DNA from: Pseudonocardia autotrophica
Lineage (GTDB): Bacteria; Actinomycetota; Actinomycetes; Mycobacteriales; Pseudonocardiaceae
DNA length: 64,000 nt
Assembly: GCF_003945385.1 (NCBI RefSeq)
Contig: NZ_AP018920.1
Span: 2,108,001-2,172,000, forward strand
Direction of reading: 5' to 3'
In this document: positions 25,373 to 32,822 of the stretch, piece after piece
How positions within the stretch are numbered: position 1 is the stretch's first letter
How the letters are laid out: the number at the start of each line of letters is the position of its first letter
Program-made: the position numbers and the translations under genes
The notes under the pieces: model-generated
Databases searched by the model: none
Told to the model about the DNA's origin: nothing
Seen by the model: the letters and a program-made list of their open reading frames with translations, nothing else

Positions 25373-25864
25373 GTGAGCACACGCGGAGTGGTGTTCGTCC
25401 ACTCGTCGCCGACTGCGGTCTGTCCGCACGTCGAGTGGGCGCTTTCGGGCGTTCTCGGAACGCGGGTCTCCCTCGAGTGGTCCGCGCAGCCGGTCGCGTC
25501 CGGGCAGATGCGGGCGGAATGCTCGTGGAGCGGTCCTGCCGGAAGCGGGTCCGCGCTCGCGAGCGCGTTGCGGGCCTGGTCGATGTTGCGGTTCGAGGTG
25601 ACGGAGGAGCCCAGCCCGGGGATGGACGGCGAGCGGTTCATGCACGTGCCGGGGCTCGGGATGTGGCACGGCCGCACCAGCGCGAACGGTGACGTCGTGC
25701 TGCCCGAGGACCAGCTGCGGGCGGTGATGGCGGAGAACGGTGGCACCGGGCTGTCCCGGCGGCTGGACCAGCTGCTCGGTACCGCATGGGACGACGAGCT
25801 CGAGTCCTTCCGCTTCGCCGGCGACGGCGCCGCGGTGACCTGGCTGAACCACCGGGTCGGCTGA
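25373..25864 (+). CDS. DUF3145 family protein
   Basis: 163 aa, actinobacteria-specific family of unknown function. It starts GVVFVHSSPTAVCPHVEWALSG, typical for DUF3145, and contains MHVPGLGMWHGRTSANGD. GTG 25373 has GGAGG 6 bases upstream, better than the in-frame TTG at 25367. In Streptomyces this gene lies close to the fab genes, as here, which suggests a link with fatty acid metabolism (inference from position only). The 234-bp gap upstream has no clear regulatory motif. Confidence 0.85.
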   Translation: MSTRGVVFVHSSPTAVCPHVEWALSGVLGTRVSLEWSAQPVASGQMRAECSWSGPAGSGSALASALRAWSMLRFEVTEEPSPGMDGERFMHVPGLGMWHGRTSANGDVVLPEDQLRAVMAENGGTGLSRRLDQLLGTAWDDELESFRFAGDGAAVTWLNHRVG

Positions 25865-25910
25865 CCGCATCCGGGCCCGGCACACTGTTCGACGTGTGCA
25901 GGAGCCAGGG

Positions 25911-26456
25911 ATGAGTGTCCGGGCCGCGGCCGTGGCCGCCGGGCTGGTGGTGGCGCTGGTCGCGGTCGGCGGCACGGCGTGGACGGCGGCCGGTGCCGCC
26001 CCGCGCGGTACCGCGCCGGCCGCGGCGGCGCCGCGCCTTCCGGACGACGGCGCCGGGGATCAGACGGTGACGATCAGCGCCGGCGCGGCGAGCCATCCGG
26101 CGGCGCGGCTGGTGCTCGAACAGGTCCAGCTCTACTTCAACGCGGTCAACAGCCGCGACTACGAGACGTGGACGCGTGTCGTCAGCCCGGAGCGGGCCGA
26201 GCAGCAGCCGCGGGAGAACTGGCTCGACGGCATCGGGTCCACCGTCGACGGCACCATCCGGGTGGACCGGATCGATCCGGCGCCGGGTGGCGGGGTGGTG
26301 GCGCTGGTGCGCTTCGTCAGCGTCCAGGACCCGTCCGACGGCCCGCCGGGGCTGCAGGTCGGCCGGATCTGCTGGCAGGCCGCCTACCCGATGGCGGGGT
26401 CTCCGCCGAGGATGCTGGTCGGTGACGCGGGCGGGGTGCTCGGCGCGCCCTGCTGA
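25911..26456 (+). CDS. Exported small protein of unknown function
   Basis: 181 aa from ATG 25911 with a GGAG ribosome binding site. A signal peptide covers residues 1-30 (SVRAAAVAAGLVVALVAVGG), then an Ala/Pro linker. The folded part (about 60-181) contains LEQVQLYFNAVNSRDYETW, which resembles the start of NTF2-like/SnoaL-like domains of secreted actinobacterial proteins. The cysteines in GRICWQAAYP and the final residue may pair. Ligand or partner unknown. It is followed by a strong terminator shared with fabF. Confidence 0.72.
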   Translation: MSVRAAAVAAGLVVALVAVGGTAWTAAGAAPRGTAPAAAAPRLPDDGAGDQTVTISAGAASHPAARLVLEQVQLYFNAVNSRDYETWTRVVSPERAEQQPRENWLDGIGSTVDGTIRVDRIDPAPGGGVVALVRFVSVQDPSDGPPGLQVGRICWQAAYPMAGSPPRMLVGDAGGVLGAPC

Positions 26457-26486
26457 TCCGCCGATCCCGCCCGGGCGCAACAACGC

Positions 26487-26525
26487 GACGGCGGCGGCCC
26501 CGGACGAGCCGGGACCGCCGCCGTC
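26487..26525. terminator. Bidirectional terminator between the exported protein gene and fabF
   Basis: A 17-bp stem (5' arm GACGGCGGCGGCCCCGG) with one mismatch and a 5-base loop ACGAG, between convergent genes. Confidence 0.8.
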
Positions 26526-26538
26526 GACGTGCTGCGGG

Positions 26539-27786
26539 TCAGGCCTTCGTGAACAGCAGCGAGGCGTTGTGCCCGCCGAACCCGAACGAGTTGTTCAGGG
26601 CCGCGTCGACGGTGGTCTTCCGGGGCTCCCCGGCGACCACGTCGAGCTCGACCTTCGGGTCCTTGTCCTCGAGGTTGAGGGTGGCCGGGATGATGTCGTC
26701 GCGCACCGACAGCAGCGAGATGATCCCCTCGACCGCACCCGCGCCGCCGACCAGGTGACCCAGCGCCGACTTCGGCGCGGTGAGCACCGGGTGGTCACCG
26801 AGCGCCTTGCGCACGGCCACCGACTCACCGACGTCGCCGACCACCGTGGAGGTGGCGTGGCAGTTGACGTGGGTGACGTCGGAGGCCTCCAGCCCGGCGC
26901 TCGCGACGGCCTTGCGCATGGCGCGGACCTGGCCCTCGCCCTCCGGGTCGGGCCCGGTGATGTGATAGGCGTCCGAGGTCATCCCGATCCCGGCGAGCCT
27001 GCCGTGCACGGTCGCTCCGCGGGCCTTCGCGAACTCCTCCCGCTCGAGCACCAGCACGCCGGAGCCCTCGCCGAGGACGAACCCGTCGCGCCCGGTGTCG
27101 AACGGCCGGGAGGCGCGCTCCGGGTCGTCGTTACGGGTGGACAGGGTCCGGGCCTGGACGAACCCGGCCACGGTGATCGGCACGATGCAGGACTCGGCAC
27201 CGCCGGCCAGCACCACGTCGACCTCGCCTGCCCGCAGCAGCCGGTAGGCCCAGGCGAGCGCCTCGGCTCCGGTCGCGCAGGCCGACGCGGGGGAGTGCGC
27301 CCCGCCCTTGGCCTTGTACTCCAGGCTGACCATCGCGGCCGGCCCGTTGGGCATCAGCATCGGCACGGTGAGCGGCGAGACCTTGCGCAGGCCGTGCTCC
27401 TCGAGCAGGTCGTCCTGCGCGAGCAGCGTCGGCGCACCCCCGATGCCGGCCCCGATCACGACGGCCAGACGCTCGGCCTCCACGGCTGCGCCGTCCTCAC
27501 CGGGGATCGCGCCGAGACCGGAGTGTGCCCAGGCCTCCTTGGCGGCGACCATCGCGACCTGCTCGCAGCGGTCCATCCGGCGGGCCTGCACCCGCGGGAT
27601 GACCTCGGAGGGCTCGACCGCGAGCTGGGCAGCGATCTGCACCGGGAGGTCGAAGCGTTCGGTCCACTCCGCCTCGACGGTGCTCACGCCGGACTTCCCG
27701 GCGAGCAGTGCCTCCCAGGTGGAGGCGGCGTCCCCGCCGAGCGGGGTGGTGGCCCCGAAACCGGTGACGACCACTCCGTCGGTCAT
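26539..27786 (-). CDS. fabF: 3-oxoacyl-ACP synthase II (FabF/KasA type)
   Basis: Condensing enzyme for chain elongation in type II fatty acid synthesis. 415 aa. Catalytic Cys in SPASACATGAEALAW, His in HVNCHATSTVVGD and second His in SALGHLVGGAGAVEG; the C-terminal NNSFGFGGHNA is intact. ATG 27786 has AAGGAG upstream; an upstream in-frame start adds 9 residues without a ribosome binding site. It is the last gene of fabD-fabH-acpP-fabF. Only one KAS II is present, unlike the kasA/kasB pair of mycobacteria. Confidence 0.95.
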   Translation of the reverse strand: MTDGVVVTGFGATTPLGGDAASTWEALLAGKSGVSTVEAEWTERFDLPVQIAAQLAVEPSEVIPRVQARRMDRCEQVAMVAAKEAWAHSGLGAIPGEDGAAVEAERLAVVIGAGIGGAPTLLAQDDLLEEHGLRKVSPLTVPMLMPNGPAAMVSLEYKAKGGAHSPASACATGAEALAWAYRLLRAGEVDVVLAGGAESCIVPITVAGFVQARTLSTRNDDPERASRPFDTGRDGFVLGEGSGVLVLEREEFAKARGATVHGRLAGIGMTSDAYHITGPDPEGEGQVRAMRKAVASAGLEASDVTHVNCHATSTVVGDVGESVAVRKALGDHPVLTAPKSALGHLVGGAGAVEGIISLLSVRDDIIPATLNLEDKDPKVELDVVAGEPRKTTVDAALNNSFGFGGHNASLLFTKA

Positions 27787-27832
27787 GACGTCTCCTTTTC
27801 CCCGACGAGACACGAGCGCTCGCCGGTACGGC

Positions 27833-28075
27833 TCACTGGTGCTTGGCGATGAAGTCGACGGCGTCGCCGACGGTCTTCAGCTCGGCCAGCTGGTCGTCCG
27901 GGATCTTCGCGCCGAACTTGTCCTCGGCCTGCACGGCGATCTCCACCATGGACAGCGAGTCGATGTCCAGGTCGTCGACGAAGGACTTCTCCGGGGTCAC
28001 CTCGGCGGTGTCGATGCCGGCGACCTCCTCGACGATCTCGGCAAGCCCGGACAGGATCTCAGCGTTGTCAGCCAC
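27833..28075 (-). CDS. acpP: Acyl carrier protein
   Basis: 80 aa acidic carrier protein of the fatty acid synthase. The 4'-phosphopantetheine attachment serine is Ser40 in DLDIDSLSMVE. GTG 28075 has GGAGGAG upstream, giving a protein starting MADNAEILSG. It lies between fabH and fabF as in Streptomyces, which supports its role as the primary metabolic ACP. Confidence 0.96.
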   Translation of the reverse strand: MADNAEILSGLAEIVEEVAGIDTAEVTPEKSFVDDLDIDSLSMVEIAVQAEDKFGAKIPDDQLAELKTVGDAVDFIAKHQ

Positions 28076-28131
28076 GTTCGGTTCTCCTCCGATGGGTGGG
28101 GGTGGGTCGTACGGGATCGTGCCAGGCCGTC

Positions 28132-29121
28132 TCACGGACAGACGACGACCTGCCCGGCGTAGGAGAGCCCTGCGCCGAAGCCTACGAGGAGCAGCACGTC
28201 GCCGGACCGTACCCGGCCGGCGGTGCGCATGTGGTCCAGCGCCAGCGGGATCGACGCGGACGAGGTGTTGCCGGAGTGCACGATGTCGTCGGCGACGACG
28301 AGATCGTCGCGGGCACCCTTCGAACGCAGCTTGCGGGCGATCGCCTCGACGATCCGCAGGTTCGCCTGGTGCGGGATCAGCACGTCGATGTCGGCCGGGG
28401 TCAACCCGGCCCGTTCGATCGCGTCCAGTGCCACCGGCGCGACCGCGGTGGTGGCCCAGCGGAAGACCGCCTGGCCCTCCTGGTGCAGCTTGTTCGTCGT
28501 GTCGCCGAGGATCCGGATCGCATCGGACCGGTCACCGGAGCTGCCCCAGCTGACCGGTCCGACACCGACGCCGTCCTGCTCGGTGGCCGGTCCGATCAGT
28601 GCGGCGCCGGCGCCATCGGCGAAGATGATGCTGGTCGAGCGGTCGTCCCAGTCCATCCAGTCGGAGAGCTTCTCGACACCGATCACCAGTGCGTTCGGGA
28701 CGCTCCCGCCGCGGACCATGTCGGCGGCGACGCCGAGCGCGTAGGAGAAACCGGCGCAGGCTGCGTTCAGGTCGAAGGCGGGGACCCCGTTCGCGCCGAG
28801 CCGGGTGGCGACCTGGGCGGCGGCGTTCGGGATGGGATTGGGCATCGTGCAGGTGGCGACGATCACCGCGCCCAGCCCGGCCGGCTCCATCCCGGCGTCC
28901 TTGAGCGCGGCGTGTCCGGCGTCGACGGCCATGTCGGGCAGCGAGGTCGCCTCGTCGGCGATCCGGCGCTCGGCGATGCCGACCCGGGACCGGATCCACG
29001 CGTCGTCGGTCTCGACGCGCTTCGCCAGGTCGTCGTTGGTGACGACGTGCTCGGGCTGGGCACTGCCCAGGCCCAGGACGCGCGCGCCGACGGTCGGGGC
29101 TGCCAGGCGGATCCGAGTCAC
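28132..29121 (-). CDS. fabH: 3-oxoacyl-ACP synthase III FabH
   Basis: Starts fatty acid chains by condensing an acyl-CoA with malonyl-ACP. 329 aa. Catalytic triad: Cys in NAACAGFSYAL, His in PHQANLRIVE and Asn in HSGNTSSASIP. GTG 29121 overlaps the fabD stop (GTGA), so translation is coupled. The long open frame that runs upstream through fabD is a shadow. Primer specificity (acetyl or branched acyl-CoA) cannot be told from the sequence. Confidence 0.96.
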   Translation of the reverse strand: MTRIRLAAPTVGARVLGLGSAQPEHVVTNDDLAKRVETDDAWIRSRVGIAERRIADEATSLPDMAVDAGHAALKDAGMEPAGLGAVIVATCTMPNPIPNAAAQVATRLGANGVPAFDLNAACAGFSYALGVAADMVRGGSVPNALVIGVEKLSDWMDWDDRSTSIIFADGAGAALIGPATEQDGVGVGPVSWGSSGDRSDAIRILGDTTNKLHQEGQAVFRWATTAVAPVALDAIERAGLTPADIDVLIPHQANLRIVEAIARKLRSKGARDDLVVADDIVHSGNTSSASIPLALDHMRTAGRVRSGDVLLLVGFGAGLSYAGQVVVCP

Positions 29122-30041
29122 TTCCGGTGCTCCTCGATCAGTTGTGCGGCGGCGTCGATCTGCTCGGGTGTCTTGAGCGCGAGTGTGGGGGTGCCCTTGA
29201 TCGCCCGCTTGACCAGGCCGGTCAGCGTCGCGCCCGGGGGCAGCTCCAGGGTCGCACCGACCGAGCGGGCGGCCAGGGTCTCCATGCAGGAGTCCCAGCG
29301 GACCGGGCGGGTCACCTGGGCGACCAGCCGGTCGAGTGCCTCGGTGCCGGAGTCGACGACGTCGCCGTCGGCGTTGGAGAGCAGGGTCAGCCGGGGGTCC
29401 GCGACCGCGACCGCCGACGCGTGCTCGGCCAGCGCGGCCCTGGCGGGCTCCATGTGAGCGGTGTGGAAGGCCCCGGCGACCGGGAGCTCCTTGACCCGGG
29501 CGCCCTCCGGCGGCCCGGCGACCAGCTCGGTGATCGCCTCCTTCGCCCCCGCGGCGACGATCTGGCCGGCGCCGTTGCGGTTGGCCGGGTCCAGGCCGAG
29601 CTCGGCGAGGCGGGCCAGCACGACGTCCGGGTCGCCGCCGAGCACGGCGGCCATCGAGGTGGGGGCGACGGCGCAGGCCGCTGCCATCTCCCGGCCCCGT
29701 ACCCCGGCCAGTGCGACGGCGGCGTCGTCGTCGAGGACGCCCGCGATCGCGTAGGCGGTGAGCTCGCCGATCGAGTGGCCCGCCACGACGGTGTCCTCGG
29801 GCAGCTCCACCGTCTCGCGCAGCCGCCGCGCGGCGAGCAGCCCGAGGCTGACGATCAGCGGCTGGGTGACCGCGGTGTCGGTGATCTCCGCCGCGTCCGC
29901 GGTGGTGCCCAGCCGGACCAGGTCGAGGCCGACCGCGTCGGACCAGCCCGCGACGAGCTTCTCGGCGGCGGGGTCCGCCAGCCACGGAGCGAGCATGCCG
30001 GGGGTCTGGGCCCCCTGGCCGGGCGCGAGCAGGGCGATCAC
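29118..30041 (-). CDS. fabD: Malonyl-CoA:ACP transacylase FabD
   Basis: Loads malonate onto ACP. 307 aa. N-terminal ALLAPGQGAQTPGML, catalytic Ser in GHSIGELTAYAIAG and His in AGAFHTAHM. GTG 30041 gives the start MIALLAPGQG as in mycobacteria; GTG 30056, five codons upstream, is the alternative. First gene of the fab operon; the upstream region carries overlapping inverted repeats and then the PucR-type regulator gene in the same direction. Confidence 0.94.
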   Translation of the reverse strand: MIALLAPGQGAQTPGMLAPWLADPAAEKLVAGWSDAVGLDLVRLGTTADAAEITDTAVTQPLIVSLGLLAARRLRETVELPEDTVVAGHSIGELTAYAIAGVLDDDAAVALAGVRGREMAAACAVAPTSMAAVLGGDPDVVLARLAELGLDPANRNGAGQIVAAGAKEAITELVAGPPEGARVKELPVAGAFHTAHMEPARAALAEHASAVAVADPRLTLLSNADGDVVDSGTEALDRLVAQVTRPVRWDSCMETLAARSVGATLELPPGATLTGLVKRAIKGTPTLALKTPEQIDAAAQLIEEHRK

Positions 30042-30112
30042 CGGGACATCACACACCTCATGGGGTCGGCGGCGGGATACCGGTTACGACGAACTTCGGC
30101 CCACCGTTCTTG

Positions 30113-30132
30113 GAGGAATCCTCTAAAAGAGG
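30113..30132 (-). promoter_or_regulatory. Two overlapping inverted repeats upstream of fabD
   Basis: GAGG-AAT-CCTC (30113-30123) and CCTCT-AAA-AGAGG (30120-30132) share the CCTC arm. They lie about 72-91 bases before the fabD start, in the only gap where a fab promoter and an activator site are expected. They may be an operator or two mutually exclusive RNA stems. Confidence 0.45.
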
Positions 30133-30183
30133 AGTGTGACCGAGCCCTCGTTACCGGTCCGTACGGGGTTGTGTTTGTAGGGT

Positions 30184-31470
30184 TCACGACAACACCTCGG
30201 CTGGTGCTGTGGAGTCGATCCCGGTCGGACGCGCGTTGTCGAGCGGGGTGAGCGGCTCGGTACCGGACACGCTCTCCCGGACCCGCGCGGTGCGGTCCGC
30301 GACGAGTGCCGTGCGCAGCACGAACGCCTGCCGCGGCTCGGTCGGGGAGAGGCCGACCAGCTCCGCGATCCGGCGCAGCCGGTAGCGGACGGTGTTCGGA
30401 TGCACGTAGAGCGCCCGGGCACAGCCCTCCAGGCTCGCGCCCCCCTCCAGATAGGCGGCGAGCGTGCGCAGGAGCTCGCCGCCGGCGTCGTGCAGCGGGG
30501 CGAGGACGTCCTCTGCGAGCCGCCGCCGGGCCGTCGGATCGCCGCACAGCGCGCGTTCGGGGAGCAGGTCGCGGGTCGCGACCGGGCGGGGTGCGTCGGG
30601 ATAACCGGGGGCGGCGGCGAGCCCGGCGAGCGCCTCGGCGACCGATGCCCCGGCGCCGGCGAGATCGGGGCTCGGTGCTCCGGCCACGACCGGGCCGGCC
30701 CCGAACCGGGCGGCGATCTCGGTGAGCACCGGCCCGGTCCCCTCGGGGGCGACCCGGCCGGTGGGGTGCAGCAGCACGACCAGCCTGCGCCCCTGGACCC
30801 CCACGAGCACGTCGTGGTGCAGGCGGGCGGCGAGCTTGCGCAGCTCCACGATGAGTTGCGGCGACTCCGATCCGCTTCCGGGGGCGCTGCCGACCAGGCA
30901 GTGCACCGGCGCCGCCGGGTTCCAGCCGAGCGCCGCGGCCCGCGACACGAGTGCGCCGTCGTCGTCGCCGCGCAGCACCGCGTCGACGACCAGGGCCTCC
31001 AACCGGGCGTCCCAGGCGCCGCGGGACTCGGCGGCGCCGGCGTAGACGGTCGCGGCGGCGAACGCGATCTCGCGGCCGAAGCGCAGCACCGCCTCGGTCA
31101 GCTCGTGCTGCTCGGCCGCGTCCCCGGCGAGCGGCGGCAGGTGCTCCTCGAACACGTCCGCGGCGATCCGCACCAGCTCCACGGTCTGCCGGAGGCTGAT
31201 CCGCCGGGCCAGGTCGCGCGGCGCCGTCCGGAACGCCTCGGCGGTGAGCGGGGTGGTGCGGTCCGGTTCGCGCAGCCAGGACACGAAGTTCGCGACGCCG
31301 GTCTGGGTGACCAGCGCGACCCCGGCCCGCTGGTCGGCGGGCAGCTCGGCGAACCAGGGACGGGTGCGCTCCATCTCGGCGAGGCAGGCGGCCGCCAGCG
31401 GCGCGGATGCCAGTTCGAGGCGGCGCAACGTCGCGGCCGCGATCGGAGGGTGGCGCACGTCGGGCAGCAT
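30184..31470 (-). CDS. PucR/CdaR-type regulator, probable FasR-like activator of the fab operon
   Basis: 428 aa. The C-terminal PucR-type HTH_30 domain (about 350-405) contains YLEGGASLEGCARALYVHPN and TVRYRLRRIAELVGL. The central GGDEF-like/CdaR region precedes it, and the N-terminal half is the RsbR-like domain typical of this group. In Streptomyces coelicolor the homologue in this position (FasR) activates fabD-fabH-acpP-fabF, and mycobacteria have Rv2242 in the same place. Start ATG 31470; the reading frame extends upstream across the divergent pirin gene, but that part is a shadow. Autoregulation is possible; starts of this gene and the pirin gene are only 9 bases apart. Confidence 0.88.
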   Translation of the reverse strand: MLPDVRHPPIAAATLRRLELASAPLAAACLAEMERTRPWFAELPADQRAGVALVTQTGVANFVSWLREPDRTTPLTAEAFRTAPRDLARRISLRQTVELVRIAADVFEEHLPPLAGDAAEQHELTEAVLRFGREIAFAAATVYAGAAESRGAWDARLEALVVDAVLRGDDDGALVSRAAALGWNPAAPVHCLVGSAPGSGSESPQLIVELRKLAARLHHDVLVGVQGRRLVVLLHPTGRVAPEGTGPVLTEIAARFGAGPVVAGAPSPDLAGAGASVAEALAGLAAAPGYPDAPRPVATRDLLPERALCGDPTARRRLAEDVLAPLHDAGGELLRTLAAYLEGGASLEGCARALYVHPNTVRYRLRRIAELVGLSPTEPRQAFVLRTALVADRTARVRESVSGTEPLTPLDNARPTGIDSTAPAEVLS

Positions 31471-31479
31471 GACACGACG

Positions 31480-32241
31480 ATGAGCACCGCAGAGCACGAC
31501 CCGCGCGTCACCCTGCACCGCGCCGGCGAACGATTCCGCACCCGGACCGGTTGGCTGGACTCCCGGCACAGCTTCTCCGCCGGCGCGCACTACGACCCGT
31601 CGAACACACACTTCGGGTTGCTCCTGTTGCACAACGAGGACCGGGTGCTGCCCGGGCGGGGCTACGACGAGCACCCGCATCGCGACACCGAGATCGTCAC
31701 CTGGGTGCTGGAGGGGGAGCTGGAGCACCGGGACACCGGCAGCGGCCGGGCCGAGCGGGTCGCGCCCGGGCAGGTCCAGCGGCTCGGCGCGGGCTCCGGG
31801 GTGCGGCACTCCGAGCACGCGACCCCAGCGGTCGGTGCCCGGTTCGTGCAGATGTGGGTGGTGCCGGACGAGCCGGGCGGTACCCCGGAGTACGAGGTCC
31901 GGGACGTGCCCGGGACCGGGGAACCGGTGGTGCTGGCGTCCGGGCTCGCGCGGCATCGCGGCACCTCGCTGCTCGCGCTGCGCCAGCGTGACGCGGCGCT
32001 CACGGTGCTGCGGCTGACGCCGGGGGCCGGCGCGCGGCTGCCCGCGGCGCCCTACCTGCACGCCTTCGTCGCGCGGGGGAGCGCCGGTCTGGAGGCGGTG
32101 ACGACCGCGACCGGCACCGGTCCGCTGGGGACCGGTGACGTGGCCAGGATCGTCGACGACGGCGGTGGCCGACGGATCACCGCCGGCCCGGACGGGGCCG
32201 AGATCCTGGTGTGGGAGATGCACGGAGCGCTGGGTTACTGA
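31480..32241 (+). CDS. Pirin family protein
   Basis: 253 aa bicupin. The metal site in the first cupin is in YDEHPHRDTEIVTWVLEGEL with later His and Glu in SGVRHSEHA (ligands H, H, H, E). The first cupin is complete; the C-terminal cupin (about 165-250) lacks the metal ligands, as usual. Some bacterial pirins are quercetinases and others modulate pyruvate dehydrogenase; which applies is unknown, though aceE lies close by. Divergent from the FasR-like gene. Confidence 0.9.
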   Translation: MSTAEHDPRVTLHRAGERFRTRTGWLDSRHSFSAGAHYDPSNTHFGLLLLHNEDRVLPGRGYDEHPHRDTEIVTWVLEGELEHRDTGSGRAERVAPGQVQRLGAGSGVRHSEHATPAVGARFVQMWVVPDEPGGTPEYEVRDVPGTGEPVVLASGLARHRGTSLLALRQRDAALTVLRLTPGAGARLPAAPYLHAFVARGSAGLEAVTTATGTGPLGTGDVARIVDDGGGRRITAGPDGAEILVWEMHGALGY

Positions 32242-32301
32242 GCTTCCCCGGCCGAGCCGCTCCCGGGCCGCGCTGCCCGGCGCTGCGGGCAGCCTGTGTC
32301 A

Positions 32302-32326
32302 CGGCCCGGGGTCGTGTCCCGGGCCG
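32302..32326. terminator. Hairpin between convergent pirin and cspA genes
   Basis: CGGCCCGGG and CCCGGGCCG, a perfect 9-bp stem with a 7-base loop GTCGTGT. It is the only strong structure in this 138-bp gap and probably serves both genes. Confidence 0.65.
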
Positions 32327-32379
32327 GACGTGCGGCGTGGGGCGCCCCGGCTACCGGTGGCGCGCTCCGTGGCGGCCGC

Positions 32380-32583
32380 TCAGAGCGGCGTGACGGCGCT
32401 GGCCTGCGGCCCCTTCTGTCCCTGCTCGATGTCGAACGCGACCCGCTGACCCTCGTCGAGCGTCTTGTAGCCGTTCGTCTGGATCGCCGAGTAGTGCACG
32501 AACACGTCCGCGCCACCACCGTCCGGTGCGAGGAAGCCGTAGCCCTTCTCGCTGTTGAACCACTTGACGGTGCCCTCTGCCAT
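32380..32583 (-). CDS. cspA: Cold-shock domain protein CspA
   Basis: 67 aa single cold-shock domain, an RNA/DNA chaperone. RNP1 is KGYGFLAP and RNP2 VFVHYSAI; start [17 protein letters not shown] is standard. ATG 32583 has a GGGAGCGGGA purine stretch upstream. Longer upstream starts are unlikely. An upstream gap of about 240 bp could hold the long 5' leader typical of csp genes, but I see no clear structure. Confidence 0.96.
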   Translation of the reverse strand: MAEGTVKWFNSEKGYGFLAPDGGGADVFVHYSAIQTNGYKTLDEGQRVAFDIEQGQKGPQASAVTPL

Positions 32584-32768
32584 TCCCGCTCCCTCGTTCA
32601 TCGGCCCGGGACACCTCGTCCCGGGCCGCCGGCCAGCGACGCACACGGTCCACGCCCTGGTCAGGACGGTGCTGCCGGGCGACGAGTGATCACCACACGC
32701 ACCGTCGCGCGGAGCTTATCGTGATCTGCGCCGCCCGGGGAGGGGCGAAAATCGGTCACCGACATCGA

Positions 32769-32806
32769 ACGGCCCGTCGCACCCCGGGCGGGGTGTGACG
32801 GGCCGT
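32769..32806 (-). terminator. Hairpin terminator after aceE
   Basis: A 17-bp stem (arms 32769-32785 and 32790-32806, beginning ACGGCCCGTC) with a 4-base loop and one non-Watson-Crick pair, 17 bases beyond the aceE stop. Confidence 0.8.
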
Positions 32807-32822
32807 CGATACGGGCTCGTGG

